Positions 1-12,600 of a stretch of 29,224 bases of DNA are shown here, piece by piece. Source of the DNA: Kipferlia bialata (taxonomy: Eukaryota; Fornicata); the NCBI GenBank assembly GCA_003568945.1, contig BDIP01000090.1, positions 2,883-32,106 of the forward strand, given 5' to 3'. Position 1 is the stretch's first letter. Each line of letters opens with the position of its first letter. The notes beneath the pieces were generated by a model, which worked only from the letters and a program-made list of their open reading frames with translations, made no database searches and had not been told where the DNA came from. A program made the translations under genes and the position numbers.

Positions 1-46
1 ATCACTATATGTATTAATTAAAACATATTCATTTCTTACCCCTAGG

Positions 47-76
47 CAAGATGTCGTCCCTGTGGATGGTCCTGGA
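47..76 (+). repeat. echo of symporter exon start
   Basis: This stretch repeats the acceptor and first ~30 bases of the symporter exon at 161 (ctaggcaagatgtcgtccct followed by the same ~14 bases), then breaks off into TA-rich intron. It is an extra copy of an exon edge lying upstream of the real exon. Only the copy at 161 continues into a long coding exon with membrane-segment character, so I treat this one as the decayed or non-coding copy. Confidence 0.8.
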
Positions 77-160
77 TATATACATACATATTATATATAT
101 ATGTGTGCGTGTGATTGTATGTGGATATCAATATATGTTTAGATTCGTGTCTAACCCTAG

Positions 161-3102
161 GCAAGATGTCGTCCCTGTGGATGGTCCTGGCTGCACTGAG
201 ATGGCCATTTGTGGCCACTGTTGCCATCATGGGCATCAACTACAACATGACAGCTATCAGGTACAGTATATATACTATATACTATGTATAATCATTTAAG
301 GATTTATGTATATATAATATGTTTCTCTCTGTGAGTTGAGAATGTGGCCATCATGGGCATCAACTACAACATGACAGCAACAAGGTATATTGTAGACACT
401 GTATATTACACTCAGTGTGTTCTATATCACGTAGTTTAGTAATCCCTCACCCTCCAGTCCCATTGAGGACCCCGAGCGTGTCCTCTCTGCCGTGATAGCC
501 AACGTGATACCCACAGGGCTCAAGGGGGTAATAGTGGCAGGTATGTAGTTACTTACACGATATGTGTAATGTATATCTACGTGATGTCCTTATCCTTCAG
601 TTCTGCTTGGCAGTGCCATGGGCTCCTACAATGCAGTGACCAACGGAGCAGCTGCATACTACGTGCAGGTAAGGATATTGTTTTTTTCCCTAGACATACA
701 TATGTCTAAATGAATCATACTATGTATTCTTTGTCTCTCTTCTCTCATTTCCAGGATATCTTCAGACCCTTCATCAAGCCAACTGCCAACCAGAGGGAGC
801 TGGTGTTCCAGGTACATACAGGACTATTTTTAGAGATACAGCGTACACATTGAGTACATTCCAGGAAGATTGTATATGTATAGTATATATATATATATAT
901 ATATAAGTGTGTTTCTTTGTGTTATTGTGCACTGACCTCCAGGGTAGGCTAGCCTCTGTTGTGATTGTTCTGCTGGGTGCCATGTTTGCACGCATCAGCC
1001 AGGTGGGGCCATGGTGTATTGGGATTTCTTCTCTTTATGTATATATATATGATTATTCATATAATAATATATTCTGTTCTCACCCATCAGTATGGCAGCG
1101 TGACTGAGCTGTGGGGCTGGGTCAACATGTCGCTGGGGGCTGGCGTACTCGCACCTCTGCTAGTCAGGTATTCTTTTTTATTCCCATATACTTTCCTGTG
1201 TATGGGTTATACATATCAAACTATTTGACACTGGGCTGGCGTACTCGCATCTCTCCTAGTCGGATGTGAGTTTTGTCTCTATTATCATTCTATTTTCTGT
1301 CCCCCTCACTTTAGATGGGTCTGGTGGCGTCTCAATGGATACGGCTTCTGTGCCGGTATCGCAGGGGGTACACTGGCAGCCATCATCCAGGTATTCTATT
1401 GTTTGTGTATATATATGTGTGATTATATGTGGCAATTGCACCACCTCTTTCCGGGGATATACCACTCTACATTCCCCTCTGACCCCTAGGGCATCTGGTT
1501 CCCCCTGATGTCTGAGTGGTGCATGTTCCTGGTTGTGACACTGGTCTCATGCATAGCAATGTTCATAGTGACACCCCTCACCAAGCAGACAGACACATTC
1601 GTCCTGGGTACGTGAATTGACATATATATGTATATATAAATATGTGTGTGTATATATATGTGTATACTCGCATATATCTCTCTTTCCTCGGTTTCCTTTG
1701 TTTGGTCACAAGCTTTCTGTGTGGTGTTATCTGTATATCCCTCTCTCATCTCCAGTTGAGTTCTTCCAGAAGTGCCAGCCCTGGGGTCTGTGGAGCTTTG
1801 TCTACCCACTTGTAGGTATACAAAAGTACACTGTCTATATACTTAACTCGATACTCATTCGGTATATACTGTGGTATATACTTGGATGTATACATATGTC
1901 TCTGACCACTAGGCAAGGAGCTTGAGCACCACACCCAGAGTGAGATGAAGAGAGACCTGGTCTCTGGTAACTTTGCCTGGATCGGCCAGATTGCCTTCTA
2001 CCTCGGCATACTCACACTGGCCATCCCAGGTACTCTCTCTATCTTTCTATTTCTCTCTCTCTCTCTATCAATACCATAATTTGTCGGCATCCCAGGTGTT
2101 CTCTTTGTTACTCTCTCTCTCTCTCTCTTTATCTCATTGCCCTTCCCTCCATATCTCTTGTTCTCTCTCTTTCTCTCTGTATACTCATCCTGACCATCCC
2201 AGGCACTCTCGTTGTTACTCTCTCTCTCTATATCTATTTCTCCCTCTCATTGTAACTCTATCATGTGTATATGTCGCTCCCTCTATTTATGCGGATACTT
2301 ACCCCTAAGGGAGTCCTGGTATAACGTGTAGTATATCTCATTATCTCTATCTCTCTTTGTCCCCAAGTCTCCTTGAAATATCTCCAATATATATACTTAT
2401 CTTAGGGGAGTCGTGGTATGACGTGTACCTGTCCTTCTCAGTGGCAACGGTGTGTGCGGCAGGTAGGGATATTGACACTATTAGTATATACATGTATATT
2501 CATATGCGTCCCTGTTAGTCTTTCTGACTTGTGGCGATGTTTGATGTATATACACCTTTAATTAATACTCTTTGCCAACATATATTCTACTGCACTATCC
2601 CTCAGGCCTTCTGTGGTGCAGATACACACACACATATACATGCATATATATACATTCACACCCTTATCATCAGGCCTTCTGATTGTGTGGTACAGACACA
2701 CACAGACATACCCGTTCTCTCTCTCTTTCACCCATGTATATATGCACACTAACCCATCAGGCCTTCTGATTGTGTGGTACAGACATCTACAGGACAAGGA
2801 TGGGAAGGACAGGGCGAGGGAGGAGGAGAGAGACATGGAGAGACAGCTAGGTAGGGGTGAAGACATATAGTGAATTTACACCCCCCCCCTCCCCCCCCAC
2901 ACACCCATACATACATATCTATTTGTCTATTTGTATGTGTAGTGATTTTGATTATGGACTGATTGTAGGTGTCAGTCCCCGTGGTTCTCTTAAGAGACTG
3001 GATGGAGATGGTGCTGGGGAGGGAGAGAGTGACAGTGAGGGCCAGGGACAGGGAGAGAGGGCATCTCTACTCGGAGCAGAGACTAGGTCTTCACTGTACT
3101 AG
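161..3102 (+). CDS. sodium:solute symporter (SSS/SLC5 family), C-terminal part
   Basis: Thirteen exons join in consistent phase: 161-260, 458-540, 601-668, 755-811, 943-1002, 1091-1167, 1315-1390, 1490-1607, 1756-1815, 1913-2029, 2406-2462, 2761-2850 and 2969-3102 (TAG), about 365 residues. The protein is a chain of hydrophobic helices. It includes the SSS-like stretch GLKGVIVAVLLGSAMGSYNA followed by VTNGAAAYYVQDIF, which matches the core helix of sodium:solute symporters where metabolites are co-imported with Na+. The last ~60 residues are a charged cytosolic tail rich in E, D, G and S. The first half of the family fold (about five helices) is missing, and the gene begins left of the window; the ATG at 166 is probably internal. 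The substrate cannot be told from sequence. Several introns hold echoes of neighbouring exon edges. Confidence 0.75.
230..388 (+). repeat. exon-end echo pair (symporter exon 1)
   Basis: The exon end at 230-260 (gggcatcaactacaacatga, then cagctatcag and donor gtacag) recurs at 353-384 within the next intron, again ending in a donor-like ..aaggtata. The copy is near-perfect over about 30 bases and differs only near the splice site (gctatcag versus gcaacaag). Either donor could be used, but the next exon phase (2) fits both, so alternative splicing would change only two or three residues plus added sequence. Confidence 0.8.
2603..2790 (+). repeat. three-copy echo of symporter exon start
   Basis: The acceptor and start of the exon at 2761 (cag followed by gccttctgattgtgtggtac) occurs three times: around 2604, 2672 and 2758. 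The first copy is diverged (gccttctgtggtgcagatac) and the second is nearly identical to the third. Copies one and two run straight into (CA)n/(TA)n intron sequence; only the third continues to code. Each copy is followed by the same acacacaca/atata type of simple repeat, so the repeat unit is exon edge plus intron start. Confidence 0.8.
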
Positions 3103-3746
3103 TACCGAGGAAATAGAACGTATCTATATGATTTGGAGTGACTTGAGTTAGGCTCAAAGTCCAAGATCCTAGGAGCCTAGCAAAATCTCTGCCTTGGTGA
3201 ATGTGAAAAAGGGTTCACTTCCCTTGGGTTCCAAAAACGCTATATTGCCTATTCATGCTTCTCTGTAGGCTCAGTATGCCGCCCCCGTCAGGTATGTACA
3301 CCACCAAACCTCTATTATTTGAAACCGCACGCAGTGATCATAATCCCTTTCCATTTGTTTGAAATATTTATGTGTATCTATCCCAGTGTATGTACTTGTG
3401 CATGACTAGATATACAGACCCCATATATGTACTATATATATATATTATATATATGTTGTAGAGTACATGTGTCAGCAACACATCATATTTTTACTCTCTA
3501 GATATCATCTCCCCCCCCCCCCCCCCCCCCCCCCCCCTCCCCCCTCCCCCTCCCTCCTCATCTTCTCTGACCCCTCTGCGTGATCATATCAACATATATC
3601 TCTCTGGACCCATACTTCACTAATACTCTCCCAGAACTCTCAATTCACTCAGCCTCCACCCCTCCCCCCTCCGGACCACTCCGAGGGATCCCGCCTCTCT
3701 CTCTCTCTCTCGCTCTCTTTGTTAACTCAACCCCCTGACTCCTCAG
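3103..3746 (+). other. gap between symporter and vWA gene
   Basis: No long coding exon is visible here. It holds a 23-base exon-like piece at 3269-3291 bounded by good acceptor (ctgtag) and donor (gtatgt) sites. That piece could carry a start codon (M-P-P-P-S) or a middle segment (AQYAAPVR), but it does not join in frame to the exon at 3747. A TA-rich stretch lies around 3421-3455, a 27-base poly-C at 3511-3537, then pyrimidine-rich DNA up to the acceptor at 3746. The upstream N-terminal half expected of a copine/RGLG gene is not found. Confidence 0.5.
3511..3537 (+). repeat. poly-C tract, 27 bases
   Basis: Uninterrupted C run followed by further C-rich sequence. It lies directly upstream of a gene that begins in mid-domain (the copine-like vWA protein at 3747). 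See the finding on homopolymer tracts and broken genes. Confidence 0.95.
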
Positions 3747-5622
3747 CATGACCCAATCAACCTGTACCGCTTTGGGTGTACTGACACCACGGACCAGAGG
3801 GTGCTGCCCCTGGGGCAGGCAGGTGAGTGGCTAAAGAGAGTGATCGATATTTACAGGTTATTAGGTTACGGCATCAGTATAGTTATCCTACTTGCTGCCC
3901 CTGGCACAGTCAGTTGAGATATATATATATATATATATATCCCATTACGTATATTCTGAGACTGATATGAATAGTATATACATATACTGGCACGATCAGG
4001 TGACAGTATCAGTGTCACTAATATTGTATTCATTATAGTGTATGTTATAATAGCTAGTAGATATGTATACTGATATTCAGGTGACGGCACATGCGCTGGG
4101 ACAGAGGTGAGGTCTCTCTCCCTCTTTCTAACCTGGAAGGGTACCGATACTTGGTGTTGAAGGTTCACGTGTCCGGGCTGTTGACCCACGTTGACCTCTC
4201 TCTGAGTGTGTGTCCCTCTACACACTCTACCCACTGCATCTGTATCTCCGATACTCTTTCATCTCTCTCCCCCCTCTTATCACCAGGCAGCCCTGGCCTG
4301 CTACCGTCAGTCCATCCCTAATATCGTGATGGGTGAGAGAGTGGCCCTGGCACCCCTGATTGACCAGACCATTCGGTACGGATTTCTCTCTCTCTCTCTC
4401 GTCCCCTCGTTCTTCATCCAGAAGATACATACATATATATAGACATTTGAGACACCTCTCGGTTCTCTCTCCGCCTTCCCCCGTCGCTCCCATATCCCTT
4501 CAGTCTAAGTAGAGCAGTTTCTCTATCTCACAGTTCATATATAGACATATTTGTATCTTTGTCTCACCCCCAGTGATGTGCAGGGGACTGGCCAGTACAT
4601 GATATATTTACATATATATTATGTTAAATATATATACTAGGCTAGTACTGACCCCAGCGATGTCCAGGAGACTGGCCAGTACACTGTGCTGTTGGTACTG
4701 ACCTGCACTGACACATCAGGTGCATCAGTGTCTGCAGTATATATATATTATATATGAGTATGTACATATATACCAATAGTACACTGTACTGTTAGTCCTG
4801 TCATGCAATGACAGATCAGGTTTATGTGTAGAGTATACTATATATATATATATATACAGTATTATCATGTATGCCACAAGGACAAGCGCTGACACATCAG
4901 ATGTGCAGGGTGTATATGTAGATAATATACTATGTATTTGTTAAGTATATATATATGCATATATATCTGTTAGTCCTGACCTGCACTGACACATCAGATG
5001 TGCAGGGTGACATTGCTGCCCTGGAGAGACTGGCAGAGTACCCAATCAGTGTCATTGTGGTATGGGTTATATGTATATACTTACACATGTCTATTTTTCA
5101 TTCACAGACTGTATATCAATGTATATATATGTGTGTTTGTGTGTGTGTATATACATATACCAGTGTGTCATGGAGAGACTGGCAGAGTACCCAATCAATG
5201 TCGTTGGTATGTGATATACACACATATTTATACATTAGCAGACTGCATAATAGTGTGCGTGTATATATATATATATATATCAGTGCCAAGGAGAGACTGA
5301 CAGAGTACCCAATCAGTGTCATAGTGGTATGTGTTACTTATATATATATATATTTGACACATATACACTCCAATCCAAATCTACATAAGTTGTACAAAAA
5401 ACAACAACCCCCATAACACAGTCAAATTTTTATGTATTCATAGTTCAGTAATTACACCCTTCTCTCTTAACCCCAGGTCTGCCTGGGTGTTGGCAGTCCT
5501 GATGGCAACCCCCACAAGTACCGCCATCCCCTACCCACCCTTGAGAGAGACATACCCAAGGGACTGTCCAGAAAGGCCAGACAGCACTACGAGACATTTG
5601 TCTATGACTCGGTATGATGTTA

Positions 5623-5666
<44 letters not shown>

Positions 5667-6664
5667 AAGAGAGAGAGAGAGACATTTTATTTTCCAAAGG
5701 GCTTCTCTAAGAGGGCCAGACAGCACTACGAGACATTTGTGTATGACTCGGTATGGTGAATGCATGCATTCATATAGTTGTATTACCTACAGATTTATTT
5801 CTCTCTTCTCATTTTCTTATGCCAGGTTATGGGGTATCCCTCCTCCTTAGACATCTGTCTCTCTCTCTCTCTCCCTCTCTTTATATATAGATATGTTTAT
5901 CCCACTCCAGGTCATGGGCTGTCCCGGTATCTTAGATATATAGCTCTCTCTATTACATAGATATGTATATACATACCCCAGGAGATAGGCTGTCCCCATA
6001 TCTTGGATATGCCCCTCTCTCTCTCTATATATATATAATTATATATATATATAGATATTGATATATAGACATGTTTATCCCAGGTGATGGGCTGTCCCCG
6101 TATCTTTGAGGGAGACACTGAGCTACCCACTGAACAGATACAGGCTGCTGCTATGCTGCAGTACCTGCCCAAGCAGTACAAGGTACAAATATGTATATAT
6201 ATGAATATTGGCAGTGTATATATATACAGAATAAATACAGAACAGATACAGGCTGCTGCTATGCTGCAGTATCTACCAGCTCAGTATAAGGTGCATATGT
6301 ATATATATAGTGAATATATATGGTGTATATATTCAGTATATACACAGAACAGATACAGGCAGCTTCTATGCTGCAGTATCTACCAGCACAGTATAAGGTA
6401 CTATATAATACTATAAATGTATCCAAGGTCTAAAGCCCTCATCCCCACCTGTATACAATAGTATATGTAACTTTATATATTCTCAGGGTATCTCGACGTC
6501 TCTCTCTTCCTTCATCCTATATAACCACTTCGATCCCCAGAAGATGCAGGCCATTCAGATGTTCATAAAATATGTATGTATTTATGTATATGTCCTTCCC
6601 CTACTTCAACTCCCCTCATCTTCAGAAGATGCAGGCCAGGGGTCTCATCCCTCAGGATGAATAA
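3747..6664 (+). CDS. copine/RGLG-like vWA-domain protein, N-terminus missing
   Basis: Exons join in phase: 3747-3822, 4081-4106, 4287-4375, 4658-4719, 4998-5059, 5477-5611, 6084-6182, 6487-6573 and 6626-6664 (TAA). The product matches the C-terminal half of the copine A domain. RFGCTDTTDQRVLPL equals the 'GFG...D..VF' strand, CAGTEAALACYRQSIPNI equals 'C.G...A...Y+...P.+', APLIDQTI equals 'APII......', QYTVLLVLTCTDTSD is the hydrophobic strand ending in T-D, and LERLAEYPISVIVVCLGVG equals '..S..PLSI++VGVG'. The ending (AAAMLQYLPKQYK) fits the helix before the end of the domain. Copines bind membranes and RGLGs are ubiquitin ligases, but the C2 domains, the first DxSxS metal-binding strand and any RING domain are absent here, so the molecular role is open. 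Introns are packed with exon-edge echoes. The 3' end overlaps the last open frame of the opposite-strand gene. Confidence 0.72.
4574..5333 (+). repeat. serial exon-edge echoes in vWA gene
   Basis: The exon starting at 4658 has a shorter upstream copy at about 4574 (gatgtgcaggggactggcca). The tail of that exon (acctgcactgacacatcag) recurs near 4798-4820, 4880-4910 and 4979-5000, where the last copy provides the real acceptor at 4997. The end of the exon 4998-5059 (gagagactggcagagtaccc, then aatcagtgtca) recurs at 5172 and 5292, each time followed by a gtatgtg donor and (TA)n. At least seven partial copies of three exon edges are present in 760 bases. Confidence 0.8.
5572..5758 (+). repeat. exon-end echo pair around a (TA)n/(GA)n tract
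   Basis: The end of exon 5477-5611 (ggccagacagcactacgaga, then catttgtctatgactcg and donor gtatg) is repeated at 5715-5757 with about two changes, including its donor. Between them lies (TA)n at 5625-5662 and a short (GA)n. The pair shows that the duplicated unit contains exon end, donor and simple-sequence intron start. Confidence 0.85.
5625..5662 (+). repeat. (TA)n microsatellite
   Basis: About 19 TA units directly after a donor site within an intron. Similar but shorter (TA)n runs follow donors in many introns of the window (for example 888-905, 3920-3940, 4840-4856, 5262-5280 and 18246-18264). Confidence 0.95.
5823..6105 (+). repeat. four-copy echo of exon start
   Basis: Acceptor plus exon start (caggtgatgggctgtccccg, then tatctt) occurs four times, at about 5823, 5910, 5980 and 6081. 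The first three copies are diverged and each runs into (CT)n and TA-rich sequence. Only the fourth continues into the exon coding IFEGDTELP. Divergence falls toward the functional copy. Confidence 0.82.
6130..6404 (+). repeat. three-copy, frame-preserving echo of an exon end
   Basis: The end of exon 6084-6182 encodes EQIQAAAMLQYLPKQYK followed by donor gtac. Copies at about 6239-6291 and 6347-6398 encode EQIQAAAMLQYLPAQYK and EQIQAASMLQYLPAQYK, each followed by a usable donor (gtgcat, gtacta). The two downstream copies resemble each other more than the first does, so duplication appears to have happened in steps. Their coding sense is kept, unlike most echoes in the window. Confidence 0.85.
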
Positions 6665-9600
6665 GACACTCATGTGACCCAGCGTGCGCCCACAGGTGTA
6701 GATAGATACTGATACCGACACATCACAAGTGTATACAATGGGTCCAGAGGGGAACTGGCTCTTCCAGACAGACTTGATACTAAGTACTCTTTCCCGAAGC
6801 TCACAAAGAGTCTGCTCGTCACCGTCCCTTGGCTTGTGTGTATTGTAAATAGAAGAAGTGTGAGTTTCCAAGTCTGTTATATTCCCATTCTCTCTGCCTT
6901 CCAACTCTGGTGTGTACGTAAGCTGACTTCTACGAAACCCTGAGCTGTCTGTATGGGGAGACCACGTATCTCTATCAGAGACTCTCCAATGTCCTACTCC
7001 GGTGAGTACTGCTGCACCCGGCAGAACACCATCTCCTCAAAGGACAGGCTGGGGTCAGACTAGCCGGAAGGAACCAATATTAGTAGTATTCCAATCGACT
7101 GTTCCAAGTTTGAATAGCGTACCTTGTGGCCCCGTCCATCTGCCTTCTGGGAGCCTCACCATGAATGCAGGATCTGATACTCTCTGTGGTTTAGAAGGCA
7201 ACACCCATACAATAATAGATAAGAACCTCAGAAGAAAGAGGCCCCCAACTAAATATTACTCTTATATACATATGGAGAGTGAAAATAGAGTGTATGGAAT
7301 TTGGGTAGATGCTAAACCCAGTACATATACCTATGACGGCATCGTCTGCCTTTGTGCTCTTGGGTGACCTGGCCATTAGAACCCCAATAAGACATGATTG
7401 TGTATAACTATAGAAATTGGAGTACAATCCTCGCTCATAAACCCAAAGCCTCTCATTACTAGAGTATATGTGTAGACTCTACACTGTAGAGTACCTGAGA
7501 GAGAGTAGCAGTCTGGCATTGGTCTCGCTCACACCCTCCGCCCCAAATAGTCCCTCAATGGTGACCTTTGGGTTAGTCGGTTAATGACTGTATGGCTGAG
7601 TTACTAAGTTGTGTATCATAAATGCGTGTACCTTGATGAGACGTGTGACATCACTGTTGGGCTGGGCGTAGTTGGGTATAGCCAGCATAGACTGGGTGAG
7701 CTTGGTAACTCTCCTCGTGAAGGCAGGATCAGTGGCGCTCCCTAGATTAGCCACATGGCTCTTGAGGAAGGTGTCTGAAATGAGTCATTCGAGATGCAAG
7801 GTAAGGTGAAAGGATATAATGTGTACCAATTACACATCTCTACGATAGGTATATTCTATGTTTGGATTTCCCTTACCTATGCGGAAGATGTCTGAGATGA
7901 ACCTGGCTTTGACGTCTGGGTTCTGCGGGTTAGGATATGTATACAGAGAGAGAGCATATATCTAACACCTCCAAGTGTCAGTGTAGTTATTCGACCAGTT
8001 CTGAGGTCATTCACCTCAGAAGTAAGTATACTATATATAGTTGATGACATAACCTATTGAACGTAGAATGTGAAGATAATGCACACATACCCGCAGTGTG
8101 TGTGACTTCTTCATCCAGCCTAGACCCCAGATGGGCTTGGCTGTGCCATCTCGGCCGGTAAGTCTGACGTCAATAGGAGAAATAGTTCTGACAATACTTT
8201 GCAAATTGGTAAACAGTGAATCTGCTCGTGCCCTGGTGTGTAGGTTTCCTGGTAAAAGAGATTTTACATAGTAACCACACCACTACCTGAGGAGAGCAGC
8301 TGTAAGATAGGCAGCGAAGAGCTGGTTGGGCAGCAGGTTACGTACAGTGTCCTGGTATTTAGTAATTAGGTGACTGTTTGATCAGAGGGTATATATATTC
8401 TAACGTGGTATAACACCGAGTATAGTATGATGTAAACTGTAGAAGTCTTTGTAATAGAAGGTGTATAGTAAAAACTCTAACATATACTACCATATAGACT
8501 ATATATGGTTGACACTAACCACCAATGCTGGAGAAAGAGTTGACTGGACATCGCTTAGCAAGTAGCCAAGGGCCCGTAGGGACAGGTCTTTGGTTAGTGT
8601 TAGTGTTAGTCAGTTTGAGTTAAAGCACTGGAACATAAGGGACAGAAGGGAAATTGTCTATTTCAAAGAGAGATGCTTTATGACTAATCAAGAGAGGCGT
8701 ACAGCTACTAGTAGTAGCCTACTACAATGAAAAACACCTTTTAGTGGAGCCACTTATACATGTAACACAGCGGCTTTCGAATACTATATGCAGAATACAT
8801 ACAGTATTCTATATTTGTACTTCATGTGCATACCTATGACGACCCCTTCGCCTGAGTCTAGCCACTGGAGGTGAGTATTGAATTGAAAGTGTTGACAAAG
8901 GTTTGAATGTATATGCAAATAGGTAGCATTCGGGAAGATATAACCTTCTGTGTCATGATGTCGTGGGCTGATCGGGTAAAGATGTCATCTCGCATCATGC
9001 TCCTGTTGTGAATAGACAACTGAGTTGTAGATATATTTGTGATACATAAAAATAGCTACCTAATATAACATCTGGAGTTATAGTCAACCCTATGAGTTGT
9101 GAATCTCCACCCGTATACTTATAGTAGTACTCTATGTGTGTGTGGACAGCGGTGTACCTGACATACTGCCGGCTAAGTGACTCCGAGACTCGGCTTAGCT
9201 CAGTCCTAACGTCCTCAAGGATACTAAGTGTCTGGGTGTCAGAAGCATTTCAGGTTATAGAACAGAAGAGTATCTAGAGTCCTCAAGGATATAGACACAC
9301 GTGACAAAGTGTTGCCGACAACATAAGGAATGTTGACACACATAGACATGCCACGTAACTATGACTGCCAGAGTGACACGTATATCTATACTACTCATAG
9401 TATGAGTCTCATACCTTGTCGACTGTCTCTGTGAAATGATCATCACATACAGCCTCAACAAGCGCAAGTGACACATCATCAAGGGAGCTCTGAAGGGCAA
9501 ACACATCGTTCCAGAGTACGGTGACTGCCTAGGTGTTAGCTACTAGAATTGCAAGACAACTAGTGAAAGACCTAGTAGGATTTGAAAGGCAATAGGCGCT

Positions 9601-12600
9601 ACTTACCTTGTGTGCCTGCCAGGATCGAATATCCACTGTCCCTGCATCTATATCTAGATCAAAGTATGTGGCAGAGGCATAGAAGTCCCATGGGTACTGG
9701 TCTATGGACACAACGTCAGAGTCAGGGACCATGCTGTAACTAGGACAGGGGATGGTCATGCCTGTCAAAGTAAGAAGAATATACTGTATCATTCACATGC
9801 TTGAACCTATGTCATTATCGAACTGATATTTTCCATACCTGGAACAATAGATGAGTAGAACTCTGCTACATGAGAGTAGGATGCGGCAATTGCTGGTCCA
9901 AGAACTGACATAATCTGACGTTAGAGTCGAAGACGTGATGATTTGTATTGCACTCGACTCTGCATCTTGGTGCTTGCAAGTTGCAATGATATACATTATG
10001 TCTTGGACAATAGTAAGGTGCCAAAATATGACTATTCATCAGCAAGACAATATCTTTGGCAGCCCCCATAACAGACATACTACTACTAGCCTTTGGGTCT
10101 GCTGTGTCACACTCTCTCTTGAGCCTGTCCGTCACTGCTGCTGTAAATAACTGCGGCACAGAGGTAAGTATGCTCGTGTTAACCTGGGATCAAGCATTAC
10201 TTGAAATGATTTAACCAATCAGACCATCACAATGGCATTTGGCTCTTGTCATAGATATGATGCAACAGTTATTATATTGCATATGTGATTTCCCGTATAT
10301 ATTCCGTTACCTGGCTGTGACAGCCAGGCTGGCTGTCTCCACTGGTCAACTGCGAGTCCTTCCCAGAGAGTGCCCTGTCAATGAGGAAGCTATACCAATC
10401 ACTATCAGCTTCAATGTGTTTCATTATCGTTTGTAACGGTAACGCCCTTTGTGACAAAGGCTTTGTCTCCTCAGGTATCATACCTGGGATACAATGTGGC
10501 GACTATACTGTCCCACTGTGTTGTCAGGTTAAGTGTGATCTGTGCCTCATGGGCAGAGGAGAGTCTGAACAGCATCACTGTTGTCAATTGAGAGCTCGGC
10601 AAAGTACACATGTGTTGAAGGATTCGGTAGCCGGAGCACTTCCAAAACGTATATGTGCGATATACAGATGATATATATGACTGAGAACACAGAACATCAT
10701 CTTTGTCACCTGCAAGTGGCTGCGGTGGAGAGCTAATATCCTCCTGGAGATAGGGGGCATCGCTGTCTACACTGCCCACACCTATGGTTGGTTGGAGATA
10801 GAGAGCTTATGGTGATTACATCTTAGTCTAATTGTGTCTAATAGTAAAAACAATGTCTTATATGATACCTCATCATTTAACAATCCTAATATAGCGGTTA
10901 CAAAGTTTGTAATACAAACTGACATTGTACACTAGAGACACACCTAGGAGTCTTGCTCTCTCATCCCACTTGTGGGCAAACTCCATCACGGAGAGAACTA
11001 CATCCCGAGGCACATCGTTCTCGAGGATAGTGTCTATCATGGAACCAAACACCTGACGTGAAACTGATTCTGAAAACGACTGGTTATGACTACACTATTC
11101 AGCTAGTTACCTCCAGTTTAGCTTAGCCTTAAGATAGATTAAAGTAGAATTTGTTCATAACATACCACGTTGAGCAGACTGTGGTGGTGCTTCACATACT
11201 CTGCTACCACAGGCAGTGGGGAGAATATTGGACCTAGGCTAGTTGCCACATCCTGTGGTTAGACTCTAGTTGCTATTGAAGTAGAGTATGAATCCTTGGT
11301 GAAACCGAGTGGAATGCATCTGACTCACCTCTGTTCTCTGGAGAATGTCTTCACAATGCTCCAGCATCAGAGCCACATTGTCGACACTGGCTAGGATAGG
11401 GCGACCTGAGAAAGAGTGAGAAAGACACATAAGTGTTACTATACACATAGCCGCAACATATGCTGCCACAAAGAAAATAAAATATAATAGTTACGGACAC
11501 GTACTGCTGTCGATGCTGAAGATGGACTGCTGGAGGGACTTGAACGCTGCAGCGACCCAAGAGGTTGGGGTGTTGTCACCCGTCTCGCCTCTGTCACCCA
11601 CCAATGACACATCCTCACTAGCCTGGGCCTTAAGTACATCAGCAACGTCCCTGGAGGTATAAGAATGTAGAGCCTCAATGTACAGATAGAACGTACTAGA
11701 ACATTTAAGATGATGTAAGAGTACGGGTGTTAGCATTGAACCATATGTACGTTTACTCAAACTAGAACACAGTCTACCTCAGAGTGTCCTCTCGCCCATT
11801 CTGTGCCCACGCGAACCAGTGCTGTGGAGTGCGCACTATGGCTGACTTGAGCCTGTGATTAGATGACAACACAATACTTTCCATGTGGTATCATTATCGC
11901 ACTGTCGAGACATCCCTATATTCCGACTCCTCCTGCTTCAGACTAAGACTTAGTGTCTTCAGACTAAAACTTAGTGTCTTCACATATTGAGATACAGTCA
12001 CCGATAGGAAAGAAGAGTAACTACCAACCTTGCTTGAAGAGGCCCTATGGGCTCAAGGCAGGAGAGTGTCCTCCTAGTGTATGTGTTGAGGGTCAGTGTG
12101 TGATCAGTGTCCGCGTTCCATCGTAGAGGGCGAGTGATCAATGGCTGAGCACGATGGGGACCAAGTAGTGGACTGCGTAGGTGCTCCATGACATCGTCCA
12201 GTTCTGGGGTTAGATCGAAAAACACGACACGGTAAATGTTCATAGTACTAATAATCTATCTTAGTAGTGCCACTCACCCACACCATAGAGTTCCAATACT
12301 CTTGCACGCATTCTCCCATACACATTTTGCATAGGCTGCAGTCTCTCATAGGCCAAAAGATACCTGGATTGAGAGAAAAACTACTGTACGGTTTGGTATA
12401 GAGGTACTGCAACATGCAGTCTGCAAGTATACATCTCCTGTCGTCATATTACTGGCATACCTCTCATCACGGAGAAGCGTTGCCACAGACTCACTCTCAG
12501 TGACAAGGTCAACCTGGTGATGAAGATGGCGGAGATAGAGAGGAATCTTAAGCAAAGGTCTATCTATGCCCTTGACTTGGGGGTGATTGGTACGGTAAAG

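Noticed and set aside
6917-7001. Plus-strand exon reading FYETLSCLYGETTYLYQRLS with a gtgagt donor
   Set aside because: It lies after the vWA gene stop and opposite a longer minus-strand open frame that joins in phase to the giant gene. No plus-strand partner exon found.
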